A model generated the notes under the pieces. It had not been told where the DNA came from. It saw nothing but the letters and a program-made list of their open reading frames with translations, and searched no databases. DNA of 64,000 bases from Cladorrhinum sp. PSN259 (lineage: Eukaryota > Ascomycota > Sordariomycetes > Sordariales > Podosporaceae): assembly GCA_033725935.1 (NCBI GenBank), contig MU867065.1, positions 248,001-312,000 on the forward strand. Direction: 5' to 3'. The translations under genes were made by a program, and so were the position numbers. Every line of letters begins with the position of its first letter. Position 1 is the stretch's first letter. Shown piece after piece: positions 42,736-54,106 of this stretch.

Positions 42736-43637
42736 TGCTATGTTCCGGGTTGAAATGTAAGAAGTCCGATGTCGAGCTCTCAGTGCCAAGATATGGTGGA
42801 CAATGAGTCTGCAGGAGGTGGTTCTTCTGCCACCGGAAGATGAGAAATTTGCCTCGCCAGGCCGGGGGATGGCAGAACCACTGCAACTAATGGGTAGGTA
42901 GGTAGGCCTGAAAGTCAGAACGGCCCTAGTCACGTTTGATCGTTAAATTTGTGATGTAGGAGGGAAGCTGCATACGAAGTGCAGAAAGAATGTGTGGGAG
43001 GTTGCCCGGTTACTTACTGGTGTGTAGCATGCATGCTGCAAGGTTTTTTTTAAACGGTTCCCAGGCTGACCTCAGCCACGTCATCCTCCATGTTCTGCCT
43101 GCGTGTTGTTGTGTTCCCAGCATCACCATGCAAAGCAACAGTAGGTACACAGGTTACCAACACTACCGCCTGCAAGTTGGCATTCTCGACTGCATAGTAA
43201 AAATGAGTGCCCGTAAACGGGCATGGCTGAATTTCCCCACCTCCCCGCTTCGTGTAACTCAACTTGCATGTCCGTTAACTTGACTCTGGTTATGATGGTA
43301 TGGAGCGAAATAAGGCCACACGAGGAAGTGGCCATTAGGTCGCAGCCGCTCGCGCCGCAAGTCATGGTTCTGCATTTCTTGACAGGTACATGTACATAAC
43401 AGCAGCTTATCACACCTATCTCTACAATCCATACACAACCCGGGCAACTGGAGCCAGACAGTGACGTCTTCTAGCCAAGTCGGTATTAGCTGTTTGGTGT
43501 AGAGTGTGTGAATTCCAAAGAAGATCCGCGAAAAGCGCCATGAAAAAAGATATGCCATTAAATAAGGGGTAGGAAAGGGAACTTCAGTTGCCATCCCGAC
43601 ACGTTATCATTCTACAACAATAGAAACCGCAAGTAAC
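42736..43637. other. Divergent intergenic region
   Basis: Promoter region shared by the peptidase (minus) and the siderophore transporter (plus). A GGTAGGTAGGTAGG run lies at about 42892-42905. GATA words that could bind a GATA-type iron regulator occur (for example ATCTTTT- and TTATCA-like sites near 43408 and 43606), but none is distinctive. Confidence 0.4.
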
Positions 43638-45787
43638 ATGAATCTAAATCACGACGCTCAGGCGCGGGTCGTCACTACCACAGAGGGGGAACCCACCAGC
43701 ATCGATGTGTCTCCAGGGACGGGTAACCAGACTATATTGGGTAATCCTGGGAAAACCAGCCGCGTGCTAATAATTGCTGGGTGAGTTACATGTGCAGCAG
43801 TCTTGCCTTGAGTGAAAACGACGCCCTAACAGTAGACCATATCATGTTGGAAGACTGGTGTCAACCCTGATTGTCTTGTGAGTATGGTGTTCCCTCGAGA
43901 AAGCTTGATAAGATACTGACGGGGAAGTTACTTGAAGCGAACTTGATAACACGACCATTTCAGCATACACCAACTATTCCATGTCCGAATTCAATGCACT
44001 CTCTGCTCTGGGATCCCTGTTCACAGCCAGCATAATCGCTTATGCTGCGGTCAAGGTTCCCGTTGCTAAGCTCTCCGATGTCATCGGTCGAGGCTACACT
44101 TTAGCCATCACAGTGTCTATGTTCATCGTGTCATACATTCTTATGGCCTCGGCTTCAGGTGCAGCGATGTATGCCGCAGGGAACATCGTCTACAGAATTG
44201 GACAGTCAGGCACCAATATCATGGTGAATGTTGTGATTTCCGACATCACCACCCTTCGTCAAAGGGGGTAGGACCTGACCTATAGAACCTGAATGAACAA
44301 ACCGGATGTCGGCTAATATTGCGCCCAAAACAGACTAGCGCTCGCCACCTTTTATTTCCCTTACCTGATCACTCCATGGGTATCCGGGTTCATTGTCGAA
44401 AGCGTCGTCCATGGAATTGGGTGGCGTTGGGGAATTGGGATGTTCTCCATTCTCCTGCCTTTCGCTGCGAGCATGCTCGTTTGGACCCTTGTTCATTCTG
44501 AGCGTAGAGCAAGAAAGTCGAGGTTCAGCCAACCAAAGAACACCATGGAAGGATTCTGCTCGGACATCGATCTCGGCGGCATCTTGCTTTTTGTCTCGGG
44601 TTTCTCCTTGCTACTTCTTCCTTTGACCATCGCTGGGTCCTTGGCAGATGGTTGGCGCACCCCCTGGGTTCCTGTATTAATGTTGGTTGGCTTTCTGATC
44701 TTGCTGTCATTGCCCATTTACGAGAACAAACTTGCAGCCAACCCAATAATACCGGCATCTTATTTCCGCAACAGGACGATTGTCATCTCCTTTTTACTCG
44801 TTGCCATCGACTCGCTCTCTTTCAGTTGCACGCACACATACATGTATGCCTGGGCAACGGTGAGCCACAACATGACTCCTCGGGACGCAACTTTCTACAG
44901 GTCAGCTCGTGCCATCATCCTTTAACACATATTCACAAATATGGCTACTTACCTCTTCACAGCCTCACGAATGGGGTTTCACAGTGTCTAATAGGCATCC
45001 TAGCCGGATTCATTATGCTCATGACGGGCCGTTACAAATGGCTCGTGACGGTTGCCGCCGTGATCCGCCTTGTTGGCTACGGCCTCATGATCCGTTTGCG
45101 TGGTCAGGATAACAGTATAGCCGATCTCTTCATTCAGCAAGTCATCCAAGGCGCCGGGAGTGGCGCCCTCTACAGTTGTCTATTAGTGGCACCTCAAGTC
45201 GTGGTTCCACACACCCAAATATCCCAGGTTCTTTCACTCACGATGTCTATATCCTTTCTTGGTTACAGCGTCGGATCCGCTATTGCAGGTGGAATCTATA
45301 CCAACACTTTGCGACCCAAGTTATGGAAATACATGGCAAACAACGCCACTCCTCAAGCCGTGGATGAACTTTACAACTCCATTACTGGGGCGTTGCCCAC
45401 TTGGGGTACGCCCGAGAGAGATGCCGTTAACCTTGCGGTGAGCTTTTCCCAATATTCTCTCATCCATTTCGAGGGAAAAAAAGCAATGAAAGCTGACAGT
45501 TTCCGCGAAAACAGTATACCGCGGTGATGCGGAATTTTGCTTACACAGCGCTAGGATCATCAGTCTTAGGACTCGTGCTAAGCTTCTTCTTGCCTAACCT
45601 TCTGCTTCCCAAGTATGCCTTTGCTTGGTCAATAGTCCACTCCGGTTACAGCACTGCTAACATAGTCTACAAAGGGACCAAATCAACATCATCGGTAATA
45701 GGGATTCCCCTAGTGATGACGGAGAAAAAGGGACGGAAAGTTCTCAGCCGCAGAAGTAGGTACTCACATATGTGCTATGTCGTGTAG
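43638..45787 (+). CDS. MFS siderophore-iron transporter
   Basis: Predicted plasma-membrane uptake of ferric siderophore complexes by proton symport. Six exons: 43638-43780, 43854-43877 (24 nt), 43938-44267, 44334-44900, 44963-45437 and 45515-45787, giving 603 residues. Family markers: ELDNTTISAYTNYSMSEFN in loop 1, AKLSDVIGRGY (MFS motif A region), GWRWGIGMFSILLP, LADGWRTPWV, and the late loop with the tight string Y-x-A-x-x-H plus WKYMANNATPQAV and ALPTWGTPERDAVNLAY across the last intron. About 14 hydrophobic segments, the number expected for this subfamily. The tiny second exon and the acceptor at 43937 are chosen because they alone restore the loop-1 signature. No siderophore synthetase is nearby. 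Confidence 0.88.
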
Positions 45788-47398
45788 GGGATGCCAGGGT
45801 GGGTTAGAGATATAGAGGGCCAGTAGGTTTAGTCATTATGCATGTACTACTCCTTTCTAGTGACAATACACTATTGACAGCAGTCTCAGCGTCGTTGTAT
45901 GGCAAAATTCTGATTTCCAGGGGTGGGAGCCTTGAACTGTATTGTTATCAACAAGACACAACAAATACTTAGCTACCGTAGTCACTTCATTCTGAGTTGA
46001 GTGGACCCAAACATCCTCACAAGTCTTCCTACATGGATTGGGTTCACCGAGCCGTTCATCGCATGCTAGATTCTAGGTCGGCCACAAAAGAATAGATCCT
46101 TCTCCCCGCAGTTAAATGCCTAGCTAACCTCCGCCATTGCTGACTGCCCGGTAGCGGGGTAGAGTATGGTAAAACTCATCCCCGCCGTAGAGGACGATGA
46201 GCTCCTCGACAGAGCCGAAGATGCGGAGAATTCGAAAGCAACATTAGTAAGATAAGCCGCGTTGGTAAGATAGCTGTGAAGCGGAAACAGGACGTGGACC
46301 CTTGAAATTCTTGTGGGACATTCGTGAAGCTATCGGCGTCCGCAAACGGACGTCTTTTCAGCTCAGTATTGGACGCCTCATTTGGACTTGGGTGGCTAGA
46401 TATGGAAGTGAAGCTCTTACCTGTCAAATGCTCAAATGGAACCTTTTCATAATGATGTTTGCCATTCCTATTGGCAGGTGCTAGTCTAAGGAGCGTTCGT
46501 GATGATCGGCGATGTGCATTGGAAGTTTGCAGAGCGAGAAATAGGCATTGGTGGAATGGATTGAATGCATTCCATTGGATATTACGGAGATCGACATAAA
46601 AGCAACGCTAAAAATGGTGTTCAGCCAGCCACCAGAGACCCACGGGCACGTCAAATGCAGTATTCCAGGTTATATCAACGACAGTACCGCTGCGTGCCCA
46701 CTTGTCAGATGGGAGCCAAGATTCGGGCGGCGGGAGGGCCCGGCGGGGTGGGCAAGGGAACTTTCCATCCATGTTGAGCTTGGGTTGGGCCATTCAACTA
46801 TCAGTAGGTAGGTAGTTCGGGTTTCCGGGCAGGTTGTGACTCCCGTCAGGTTGGAGCCTGGCCAGTCCACTGGAAGGGACCCAATGTGGCAGGGGCCGCA
46901 GGTCAGCGCGGTAGGCGCCTTGGCCCACCTGAACGGTTGGTCTGAGCAGACGGCCCAGGTTTTCTTAGCGTCTTAGGAAACCTTTCTCCAAGCTTAGCTT
47001 TTCCCAGAATACAACAGCTTCTTCTTGTGTTGTGGCTCCCACAGGGCAGAAACAATGGAAGCAATTCCTGTGGTGTACGCAGGCCCCATGTCGTCGCCGT
47101 AGAAGTCCCTAGTCATGCAGATATATGCAACATGCGGCATGCATTCTCGTCACAAATGTTTATGATAGAAGATTCTATTGGAGGTAGGATTAGACTAGCC
47201 CTCCGTCACGGCTTCACGATCCTCCATGGCCACTAGTTGTCTCATCCGACGGGATGTTTGTGGCGACCTGAGAGACGACTCCATTCCGTCAAGTGCTTGA
47301 ATCTGCATGCAACTTTCAATCTCTTGGTGGACGTAACCGAGAGCTAGATGCCATCTTCAGCAAAAAGTCCAGCATCTCACTTGTTGGCATCCTTCAAG
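45788..47398. other. Intergenic region, 1.6 kb
   Basis: Several open frames of 60-90 codons without recognisable motifs or splice context. It may contain relics, but none can be named. A GTAGGTAGGTAG run lies near 46803-46816. Confidence 0.4.
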
Positions 47399-47407
47399 TA
47401 TAAATAG
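47399..47407 (+). promoter_or_regulatory. TATA box of the small gene at 47595
   Basis: TATAAATAG lies 188 bases upstream of the ATG at 47595. The leader that follows is CT/AAC-rich and contains a canonical 54-nt 5' UTR intron (47535-47588: GTAAGT donor, ACCCAG acceptor ending seven bases before the ATG). Confidence 0.6.
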
Positions 47408-47594
47408 ACCCCTTTCCACCCTCGAAAAAGAGTCCGAAACCCTCAGGCTCAACAAAACCAACAAAATCAGCTTCTTTCAACAAATCACCAGCAAACCAAC
47501 CCTCAAACCCTGATCTCAGACCCTCTCCACAACCGTAAGTAACAGCATCGTCATTCTCTCATTTTACGCACCTAACACTGTTACCCAGATCAAA

Positions 47595-48011
47595 ATGGAC
47601 CACTCAATCTCGGTACACGGCTTAGGCGCCATCAAGGACTCGAGAACCAGCGACACCTTCACCGTCCAAGGCGACAAGGGATCCGCTCTCATCCGCCCCA
47701 CAAACGTCAACCGGCTGACGGAATGGATCTACTACGCCCTGCCCAGCCCGCCTCCCGGCTACACCGGCCTTAAGAACCTCACGATCGATTGCTCCTCCCA
47801 GAACGCTGTCATTGACGACGGCTAGATCTAGCTCGGCAATCACCACGCCTGGTCCACTGGCAACTACTTCCAACAAATCAGCACCTTCACCCAGAACATC
47901 CCGAGCGGCCAGGCCGCCTACGCGGGAAAGGGCATCTTAGTGGCCATCTACATCGAGTTTGAAGTTATCGCGGCCTCGCTGACGATCCAGAGCGTGAGTA
48001 TCGGTATTTAA
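47595..48011 (+). pseudogene. Small conserved-looking gene interrupted by two in-frame amber codons
   Basis: The frame from ATG 47595 reads 76 residues (MDHSISVHGLGAIKD; RPTNVNRLTEWIYYALPSPP) to TAG at 47823-47825. It then has ATC, a second TAG at 47829-47831, and continues open in the same frame for another 59 codons (LGNHHAWSTGNYFQQ; GILVAIYIEFEVIAASLTIQ) to TAA at 48009-48011. The total of 138 sense positions and a smooth continuation suggest one small beta-rich protein. No GT-AG intron can remove the stops in phase. Promoter (TATA box), spliced leader and codon use look functional, so the inactivation may be recent. The family resembles small ascomycete proteins of unknown function. Confidence 0.65.
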
Positions 48012-49225
48012 GGTGAGTTTCTTTTCTTTTTCTTTTTTGAAACTAAAACTGGTATTTAAGTAGATAATCCTTTTTTTAAAAAAAAATTCTTTTGGCCTGA
48101 CAGTAAGGGTTTTAGGGGGTTTCTTTTTCTTCTTTCTGGGATACCAATATGATTAGTTGTGAGGAAGAAGAAGAAGAAAAGAGTTGTGATGAGGTAAATT
48201 ACACGTGGCTGAATGGACTTTTTTCTTTTGTCCTTTTGGCTTTGTTTGTCTAATGACGGGGGTATCGTGTCTGGTGTCAATTGTTAACAAGGGAACTGCC
48301 TGCTTCCAGTCAACAAACATACTACGACTGCCTGTGACTTGGTCGTTACACTGGCAGGGAAGCAACAAATTTGTTATTATATCCCCCTCCGCCTTTGGTT
48401 TTTCTTTTGTTCTTTTTGTTCCGGTGTTTTTTTTTATTTTTTAGGTATACGGCAAGAAAATAAACCATTTACATTCGGTTAGTTTGTGTCATTGTTTTGA
48501 TATGCCCAAAGGGGTTTGATCATCATGTGGTTATACGGGGGCATATCAAAGCTAGGAATGATCGGATGCGGCGGTAATTCAGTTAATTTATGCCTGTGAA
48601 TGACGATCAATCATATGGATAGTTTTAGCATTGTATTGTGCTAAATTGTGTTTATCATGATCGACTCCTTGATGCCTTTCGGGTTTATCATCCATATCTT
48701 ACATGTAATCTGGGTGCCACAATACCCGCACCGGAAACAGTCAATAGCTATTTCATCAGTGCAGTATAAGTAGCCAACGGGAGCCTGAGTCCCAGTATTT
48801 ATCATCATTCGACCACCTGCAGGTCGCTTACTGTAGTTACACTGATGTCATTTCGTACGAGCGCATATTCTTTCCTCCGACGCCACACACCTGCACGCAA
48901 TACGAGACCAACAACCAACAGACACACAAGTCCGTTCACCAATCAGCCATCTGAGACCGCTCAGACCAGTGAAACAAGGGACAGGCAGCTCCACTATCGG
49001 CACTGAGACCACCGAGTTTTTAAGATGCATCGGTAGTTTGCAAACAGGCGAAGCGCCGAGAGCTACCTTGGGTTGCAACGAGAAACATGGGTAGAGAAAT
49101 GCGGGGGATTCAAACTAGTATTTATACGTCTTTTCCCATACGGAGCCACGCTACAATCACGCAATTTTGACCCTGTATCACGCAATCATAGTTTACATTC
49201 ACAGTTTATATTCATACCACTCAAT
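48012..49225. other. Intergenic region, 1.2 kb
   Basis: Poly-T and CTTTTC-rich sequence at first (48015-48450), then no recognisable gene. An in-frame upstream extension of the next gene (from 49073) is more probably 5' UTR. Confidence 0.4.
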
Positions 49226-50410
49226 ATGGGCAGCATCATCCCACAAGAAACCTCACTGGCAGCCGCCCCGCCCCGGCGCCGCCTCTTCCTCGTCAGCGTC
49301 CCACGCACCGCTTCCAACCTGCTAGTCAGGGTCTTGAACATCAAGAACCAACCCAACGTGCTCACCAACCCATCGTCCGGCTACTTCTTCAAGGAAGCCT
49401 ACTTGACTGCCGCCAGCAAGGGCTATCACAACGTTTCGGAATCCCCCGATCAATCAGCAACCGATCATCCCTCCGACTCTTCTCAGCTAAAGAGCGAGAT
49501 CCGCGACACATACCAGCGATGCCTCGACACACTGGAAGCCGCCAGCGCGCAGGCCTCCCGCGAGAACAAGGTGGTCTTCACTAAGGAACACGCCTTTTGG
49601 TTCGTCAACCCGGCGACAATGAAGGGTGATGACTCCTCCGAAGACAACGACGGCAGCCGCGCGAGAGAACAAGACTGCTTCCGCCTCGACTTTCCACAGG
49701 AAATATACGGACAGGCGCAGACTTTCTCGGAGAACAACAAGACTCTGTTCCCCGACGAGTACCTCTCCACCTGGCAGTTCGCCTTCATCATCCGCCACCC
49801 GGCCCTCGCGTGGCCGTCCATGTACCGGGCGATGCAAGGAATGGCAAAGATTGGAATGCTGGACGAAGACGGAATCAAAGGCTCAATGGTGACCAACATG
49901 ACGTGGAGGTGGAGCCGGAAGCTGTTTGAGTGGTGCGATGAAAAACAGGCATCAATGGGTGTTGCGCCGCCGCTTATACTTGACGCTTACGACGTGATTC
50001 ACAATCCGGATGTCGTGCTAAACTTTTGCGAAAAGACGGGGCTGGACAAGAGCGTGGTTCAGTTCGAGTGGGGGAATGATGCTGGGCTTAGTAACTACAA
50101 GCCTGAGCCTCGGGCTCAACCTCTGCCTCAGGAATCTCAGAATGGCCACGGTGATGGTGATGTTAGTAATAACTCGGATGAGGATGAGGCTCGCGAGAAG
50201 GAGCTGGCGGCGGTCAACCTCATGACTTCTACGCTGAGGGCGTCCAAGGGGGTCATCAAGGACAAGACGCCCGCTGTGGTCGACATTGATGCTGAGATTG
50301 AGAAGTGGAAAGAAGAGTTTGGGCCTGAGGGTGCGGCGTTGATTGAGAAGACGGTTCGGGATACGATGCCGGATTATGAGTATCTGAGGGAGAGGAGTTT
50401 GAAGGTGTGA
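49226..50410 (+). CDS. Sulfotransferase-like P-loop protein
   Basis: Single exon, 394 residues from ATG 49226 (MGSIIPQ). An upstream in-frame ATG-less extension to 49073 is ignored because its composition is unlike coding. The segment LFLVSVPRTASNLLVRVL at residue 18 matches the 5'-phosphosulfate-binding strand-loop of sulfotransferases (P-R-T/S-x-S-x-x-L), and FIIRHPALAWPSMYRAM the 3'-phosphate-binding region. KEHAFWF and WRWSRKLFEWC fit the core. Acidic, low-complexity stretches (DDSSEDNDGSRAREQD; NNSDEDEAREKE) are inserted. It probably transfers sulfate from PAPS to a small molecule in the cytosol; the substrate is unknown and the group is diverged. Confidence 0.8.
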   Translation: MGSIIPQETSLAAAPPRRRLFLVSVPRTASNLLVRVLNIKNQPNVLTNPSSGYFFKEAYLTAASKGYHNVSESPDQSATDHPSDSSQLKSEIRDTYQRCLDTLEAASAQASRENKVVFTKEHAFWFVNPATMKGDDSSEDNDGSRAREQDCFRLDFPQEIYGQAQTFSENNKTLFPDEYLSTWQFAFIIRHPALAWPSMYRAMQGMAKIGMLDEDGIKGSMVTNMTWRWSRKLFEWCDEKQASMGVAPPLILDAYDVIHNPDVVLNFCEKTGLDKSVVQFEWGNDAGLSNYKPEPRAQPLPQESQNGHGDGDVSNNSDEDEAREKELAAVNLMTSTLRASKGVIKDKTPAVVDIDAEIEKWKEEFGPEGAALIEKTVRDTMPDYEYLRERSLKV

Positions 50411-50851
50411 TGACCCGGTTCAATTTCAGCAGCTAACCCTAGGGGTCAAGAAGGGTGTTGAGATGTGTGCTTCAGGTTGGTCCTGATTTAGTAGGTAAAC
50501 ATATGAATGCCAGATATAGCTATCAAATCAAGCTCGAGTACTTATGTTAAAGTCAAGTTGCATTCTGGTTCTTTTTATCGTCTCAGTAGTTACATGGAAG
50601 CCAAGAAGGTAAAAGTAACTGCATTGCGATGGAATGTGCTCAGTGTTGACATTGAAAATGAAGCATCAGTTGGTTGAATTGTTACAGAAGGAAGAAGCCC
50701 CGCCGGGCGGCCAAGACTAGATACAAATAAGGGAGCGGCGGATTGGCTTCCACGGATCCGGATAAACTATCGGCTTCAACATTCAGTCTCCTTCATTCCT
50801 GGCCCCTCCTTTGCTGATGGGTGAACAGACTGATCAAACTCCAATATTTCT
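50411..50851. other. Intergenic spacer between convergent genes
   Basis: The 3' regions of the sulfotransferase-like gene and the F-box pseudogene; no gene seen. Confidence 0.45.
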
Positions 50852-52132
50852 CTATCCAGAATGTTCCAACCTGTGCAAGACCGTGGCACGCGGCGCAAAA
50901 CCAAAAGAGCTCCAGCGCTTTTCAATGGCATCCTCGAGGCCGGAAAGCTCGGCATCGGGGTACCTCCATCTCCACAAGACGCCGCGCAAGACACTTAAAT
51001 GGCCAACATAGTCCTTGTTGATTGTGCCGTTGATTGTGCACGCCCTCCGTAGGTCCGCGATGTTGAGCTTGATTGACCAACACGGCACCACTTCCGAGGG
51101 CCCGAATTCCCTGCTGCATCGGCACTCGGTGTAGACTATGGCATCCAGGTTTGTGCAGAGACTCAACAAGCACTCGAAGCGCTCGCAGCACAACGACATC
51201 CTGCTGTCAAGACAGAGGGTCTTTAGGTTGGTGAGCGGTAATGGGAACCAGATGCGAGATGTTAATTCAGGTCTCGAGAAGTCATACATAGTTAGGAACC
51301 CCCATGACGTAGTGACTTGGCCCATGTTATATTGTATAACCAGCTCTTCAAGCTTCTGCTGCGATTTGTCGAGTCCAAATAGCCTATCCCAACTGAGGGG
51401 TGTGGTGGCTGCAGACAGAAGCCAAGGTATCGATAGCTGTTGCAGGTTGGGGCACAAGCTGATCAAGACGGCGAATCCCGTTGCTGCAATCGAAGGGCTC
51501 ATTTCCTCTTCATGTATCATGTCGTACAGTGGTGTGTCGTAAAGATAACCAAACTCTCGCTTTCCATAGGGTTCAGTGACGCAATTGACGGCATATGAGA
51601 TGACCTCCTGCGGATAAGCCATGGAGATTTCTTCCAATATCTTCCATTCAGTCTCGAATGGGTCCTCGTCATCATCATCCTGACAGCCAATTATGGGGTG
51701 CTTTTTCGCCCATTCGCCGAAATCTGGGTCTGACGCGTTGCCCGCCGGATAGATGCAGTACCCACTGTTCTTCAAGGAAACGACATGACGGCTGAGGAGC
51801 GGTGAATGCATCGCAGACCATCCGCTTCACATGGTCGGCCAAATCAGGCCGCCCGATAAGCGTCCGGGCAAGCAGAAACCAGTTGGTCATCCAGTGTGGA
51901 GAAACATAATGGTAGAGATGGCGTGTCGCGCTCTTGTTGAGACGCTTAGATGCCGAACAGAGAGCACGGAGCGCATTCTTTCTGGTATCCAGGTTATGGT
52001 CGGACGAGGCACCCGGGTATTGAGCCAAGCGATGAGACCATGTCGCTTGGATGTCTTCGTCGCAGAAGGGCACAGTCGAGCGGTAATGTTATCGATCACC
52101 TCCATAGGGAGCTTGTCAGGCAGGTAGTTCAT
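50852..52132 (-). pseudogene. F-box-type gene with two compensating frameshifts
   Basis: The N-terminus reads MNYLPDKLPMEVIDNITARL from ATG 52132. A duplicated TG near 52073 then shifts the frame; the continuing sense, PFCDEDIQATWSHRLAQYP, RKNALRALCSASKRLNKSAT and RHLYHYVSPHW, is in the next frame (to about 51800). The third part, from about 51810, is back in the first frame (DPDFGEWAKKHPIIGCQDDD ... PNLQQLSIPWLLSAA, SLCTNLDAIVY) to the stop at 50852. The first segments form an F-box (LPxEVIDxI ... ALCSASKRLNKSA ... LYHYV), and the rest looks like irregular leucine-rich repeats, as in many fungal F-box adaptors. About 420 residues originally. No intron explains the shifts. A sequencing error at one site is possible, but two independent ones are less likely. 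Confidence 0.72.
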
Positions 52133-52286
52133 TTTGTCCCATTACGATGAGTAGTGGTTGTGGGAAAAAGTTCAAAATTGAAAACCAGGAAATTGTGACC
52201 TCGAGTCTGATTTATCATTGACGGATAAGCCAAAGGCATAATTCCAAAAGACACGTCGACTCAAGCCACACCTCACTCTCACATGC

Positions 52287-53843
52287 TCACCCAAAAGTCA
52301 CCAAAACAGCCTCGCTGTCCCGAACCAAAACCTTACCGCCCTCCTCCACCTTCTCAGCCTCCACATTTCCCACCGCATCACCATTTCTAAAACTCTGGCC
52401 CGCCCACGTCACCTTCCCGGAATCCTTCTCATCGACCGAAGGCGCCGTCATCCTCTTAACCACTGCACCCTCTCCGCCAACTCCCAAATCAACAGCCACT
52501 TCCCCCCTCTTCCCATTCTGACCAGCATAATAAGCCCTCATGTTCAGCAACACAACCCTTTTCACGTCTTTCCCTTTCTCGTTCCTAGAATAAACAACAT
52601 ACCCGCTCCACTCGCCCTTTTTTCTATCCAATCCTTTCGGCATCTCCAGCTCGGCAATCCTCCCGCCGCCCTTCAGCGCCTCAACAACCAGCAACTGCGA
52701 CACAAAAACAGGCAACACCCTCGCCTCCCCCCTCTTTGTGCTGTTTATCGGGTACAGCAGACTATAAGAACTAAACCCCGCGGTCCCGTCGTCGCCCGGC
52801 GTGTTCAGCTGCTGGTTGCTCTGAAACACGAGCGTGGCGCCCTGGTGCAGATGCACACTCGACGCGTTCCTGACCGCGTAAAGCAACTCGACGTCGGCGG
52901 TCCACAGCGCCTGCGCAAACGTGTCGCTCACGCCCGGTTTGCCGCTGCACGCGATCGAGTTGAACTCGCCTATGACCCACTCTGCGCCAACGTCCAGCGC
53001 GGCTTTGGCCGAGGGGTAGATCTCGGTGTCGGCGTAGGACTTCAGAGCCGTGTGGTTTAGAATGTTTGGTATCGTGGCCAGCTTCTCCCGCCCGGGGTCG
53101 CAGGTGGCGAACGCGTAGCTGTGGATGCTGTACTGGCCGACGAGGCCCGTTCTGTTGATGCCCGCGGGGATCAAGTCCGAGGGGCGGACGTGCAGGTCCG
53201 TCTTGTCCGTCGTAGCCGACGAGGCCCAGAATGAACCGCCGCGAAGAGAAGAAGAGATGGCAGAGGTAAAGTTGAGCCACTGGGACACGTAGTTGGCCGT
53301 GCTCTTCTGCCAGCGCGAGGACGGGTAGTTGGTGGGTTCGTTGCCCAGTTCGTAGTACAGAATCTTGTCTTTTTGTAACGACTGAGATGCGAGAGCCAAG
53401 TCGCGTGCGATCGGGAGTGAGTTGTTGCCAAAGTTGAGGGTGGAGATGAATGTCGTTCCGGGCGGGAAGTTGTCCCATTGTTTGTAGAATGACGGGCCGA
53501 TGGTGGTGCGGTAGATGCCGCCTTTCCCATTTTCGGTTCGCACGGCGGACAGTTTCTGTTTTGGGTCGTAGATCATGCTGTCCATTGTGATGCCGCCGGC
53601 GCGGATGATGGGACGGGCGCCTCGTGCATAAAGGTGATTGAGGAGGGTGAAGGTGAGATTACGTGGTGAGTCGGGTTCCCCAAAAAACTCGGTCCAAAAG
53701 GCGGGCTCGAAGGAGTAGCTGACGAACTGGGGTTTATGGTGTTGGGAAATAGGAGATGAAGGGTTGAGATTGAGAGTGTAGACTTGACCATTTTGGGCCC
53801 AGCACCCGAGGGCAAATACCCCTAGAATACTGAGGGCCTTCAT
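52287..53843 (-). CDS. Secreted GH79-type glycoside hydrolase (beta-glucuronidase-like)
   Basis: Single exon, 518 residues from ATG 53843. The signal peptide is MKALSILGVFALGCWA. Fungal GH79 enzymes remove glucuronic acid or 4-O-methyl-glucuronic acid from plant arabinogalactan and similar glycans. The catalytic acid/base Glu is in YYELGNEP (E169) and the nucleophile in EWVIGEFNS (E293), both in the expected places of the TIM barrel. GARPIIRAGGITMDS is the conserved early strand. A beta-sandwich C-terminal domain with the YAGQNGKRGE segment follows. Several N-glycosylation sites are present. The start is certain because the upstream in-frame codons lack another ATG. Confidence 0.88.
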   Translation of the reverse strand: MKALSILGVFALGCWAQNGQVYTLNLNPSSPISQHHKPQFVSYSFEPAFWTEFFGEPDSPRNLTFTLLNHLYARGARPIIRAGGITMDSMIYDPKQKLSAVRTENGKGGIYRTTIGPSFYKQWDNFPPGTTFISTLNFGNNSLPIARDLALASQSLQKDKILYYELGNEPTNYPSSRWQKSTANYVSQWLNFTSAISSSLRGGSFWASSATTDKTDLHVRPSDLIPAGINRTGLVGQYSIHSYAFATCDPGREKLATIPNILNHTALKSYADTEIYPSAKAALDVGAEWVIGEFNSIACSGKPGVSDTFAQALWTADVELLYAVRNASSVHLHQGATLVFQSNQQLNTPGDDGTAGFSSYSLLYPINSTKRGEARVLPVFVSQLLVVEALKGGGRIAELEMPKGLDRKKGEWSGYVVYSRNEKGKDVKRVVLLNMRAYYAGQNGKRGEVAVDLGVGGEGAVVKRMTAPSVDEKDSGKVTWAGQSFRNGDAVGNVEAEKVEEGGKVLVRDSEAVLVTFG

Positions 53844-53960
53844 CTTTGTCAATGATGGAAAACAAAATGTTTCGACAGGTTACAAAGCTCTTGGGCAATC
53901 TTGGGGTGGGACTGATCAACAATTAATATTCCCGGGATCCATCTCCCCGGTTCAAGTGCC

Positions 53961-54000
53961 CATGTAATAGATATCCCGTCCATGTAATAGATATCCCGTC
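53961..54000. repeat. 20-bp perfect tandem duplication
   Basis: The 20 bases CATGTAATAGATATCCCGTC occur twice without change at 53961-53980 and 53981-54000, in the spacer between the GH79 start (53843) and the PTH11-like 3' end (54107). Confidence 0.9.
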
Positions 54001-54106
54001 CATCCGGATAAGTCCACCAATGGCTAATAACCTACAGAGCCGATCCCCGTCGTGCGGGGTTCCAAAGCACAATAAAAAAACGTTCGTAAACAACAAAACA
54101 ATGACC

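Noticed and set aside
47101..47236. tRNA-like or small RNA signals in the 45.8-47.4 kb spacer
   Set aside because: I looked for B-box-like GGTTCGAATCC motifs and cloverleaf pairing here and in other spacers and found none that hold.
49073..49225. N-terminal extension of the sulfotransferase-like protein
   Set aside because: In frame, but the composition is unlike coding sequence and the phosphosulfate-binding motif sits at the usual distance from the ATG at 49226.
52771..53478. 235-residue minus-strand frame inside the GH79 gene
   Set aside because: It is a high-GC shadow frame, rich in Arg, His and Gly; the GH79 frame on the same strand carries the catalytic motifs.
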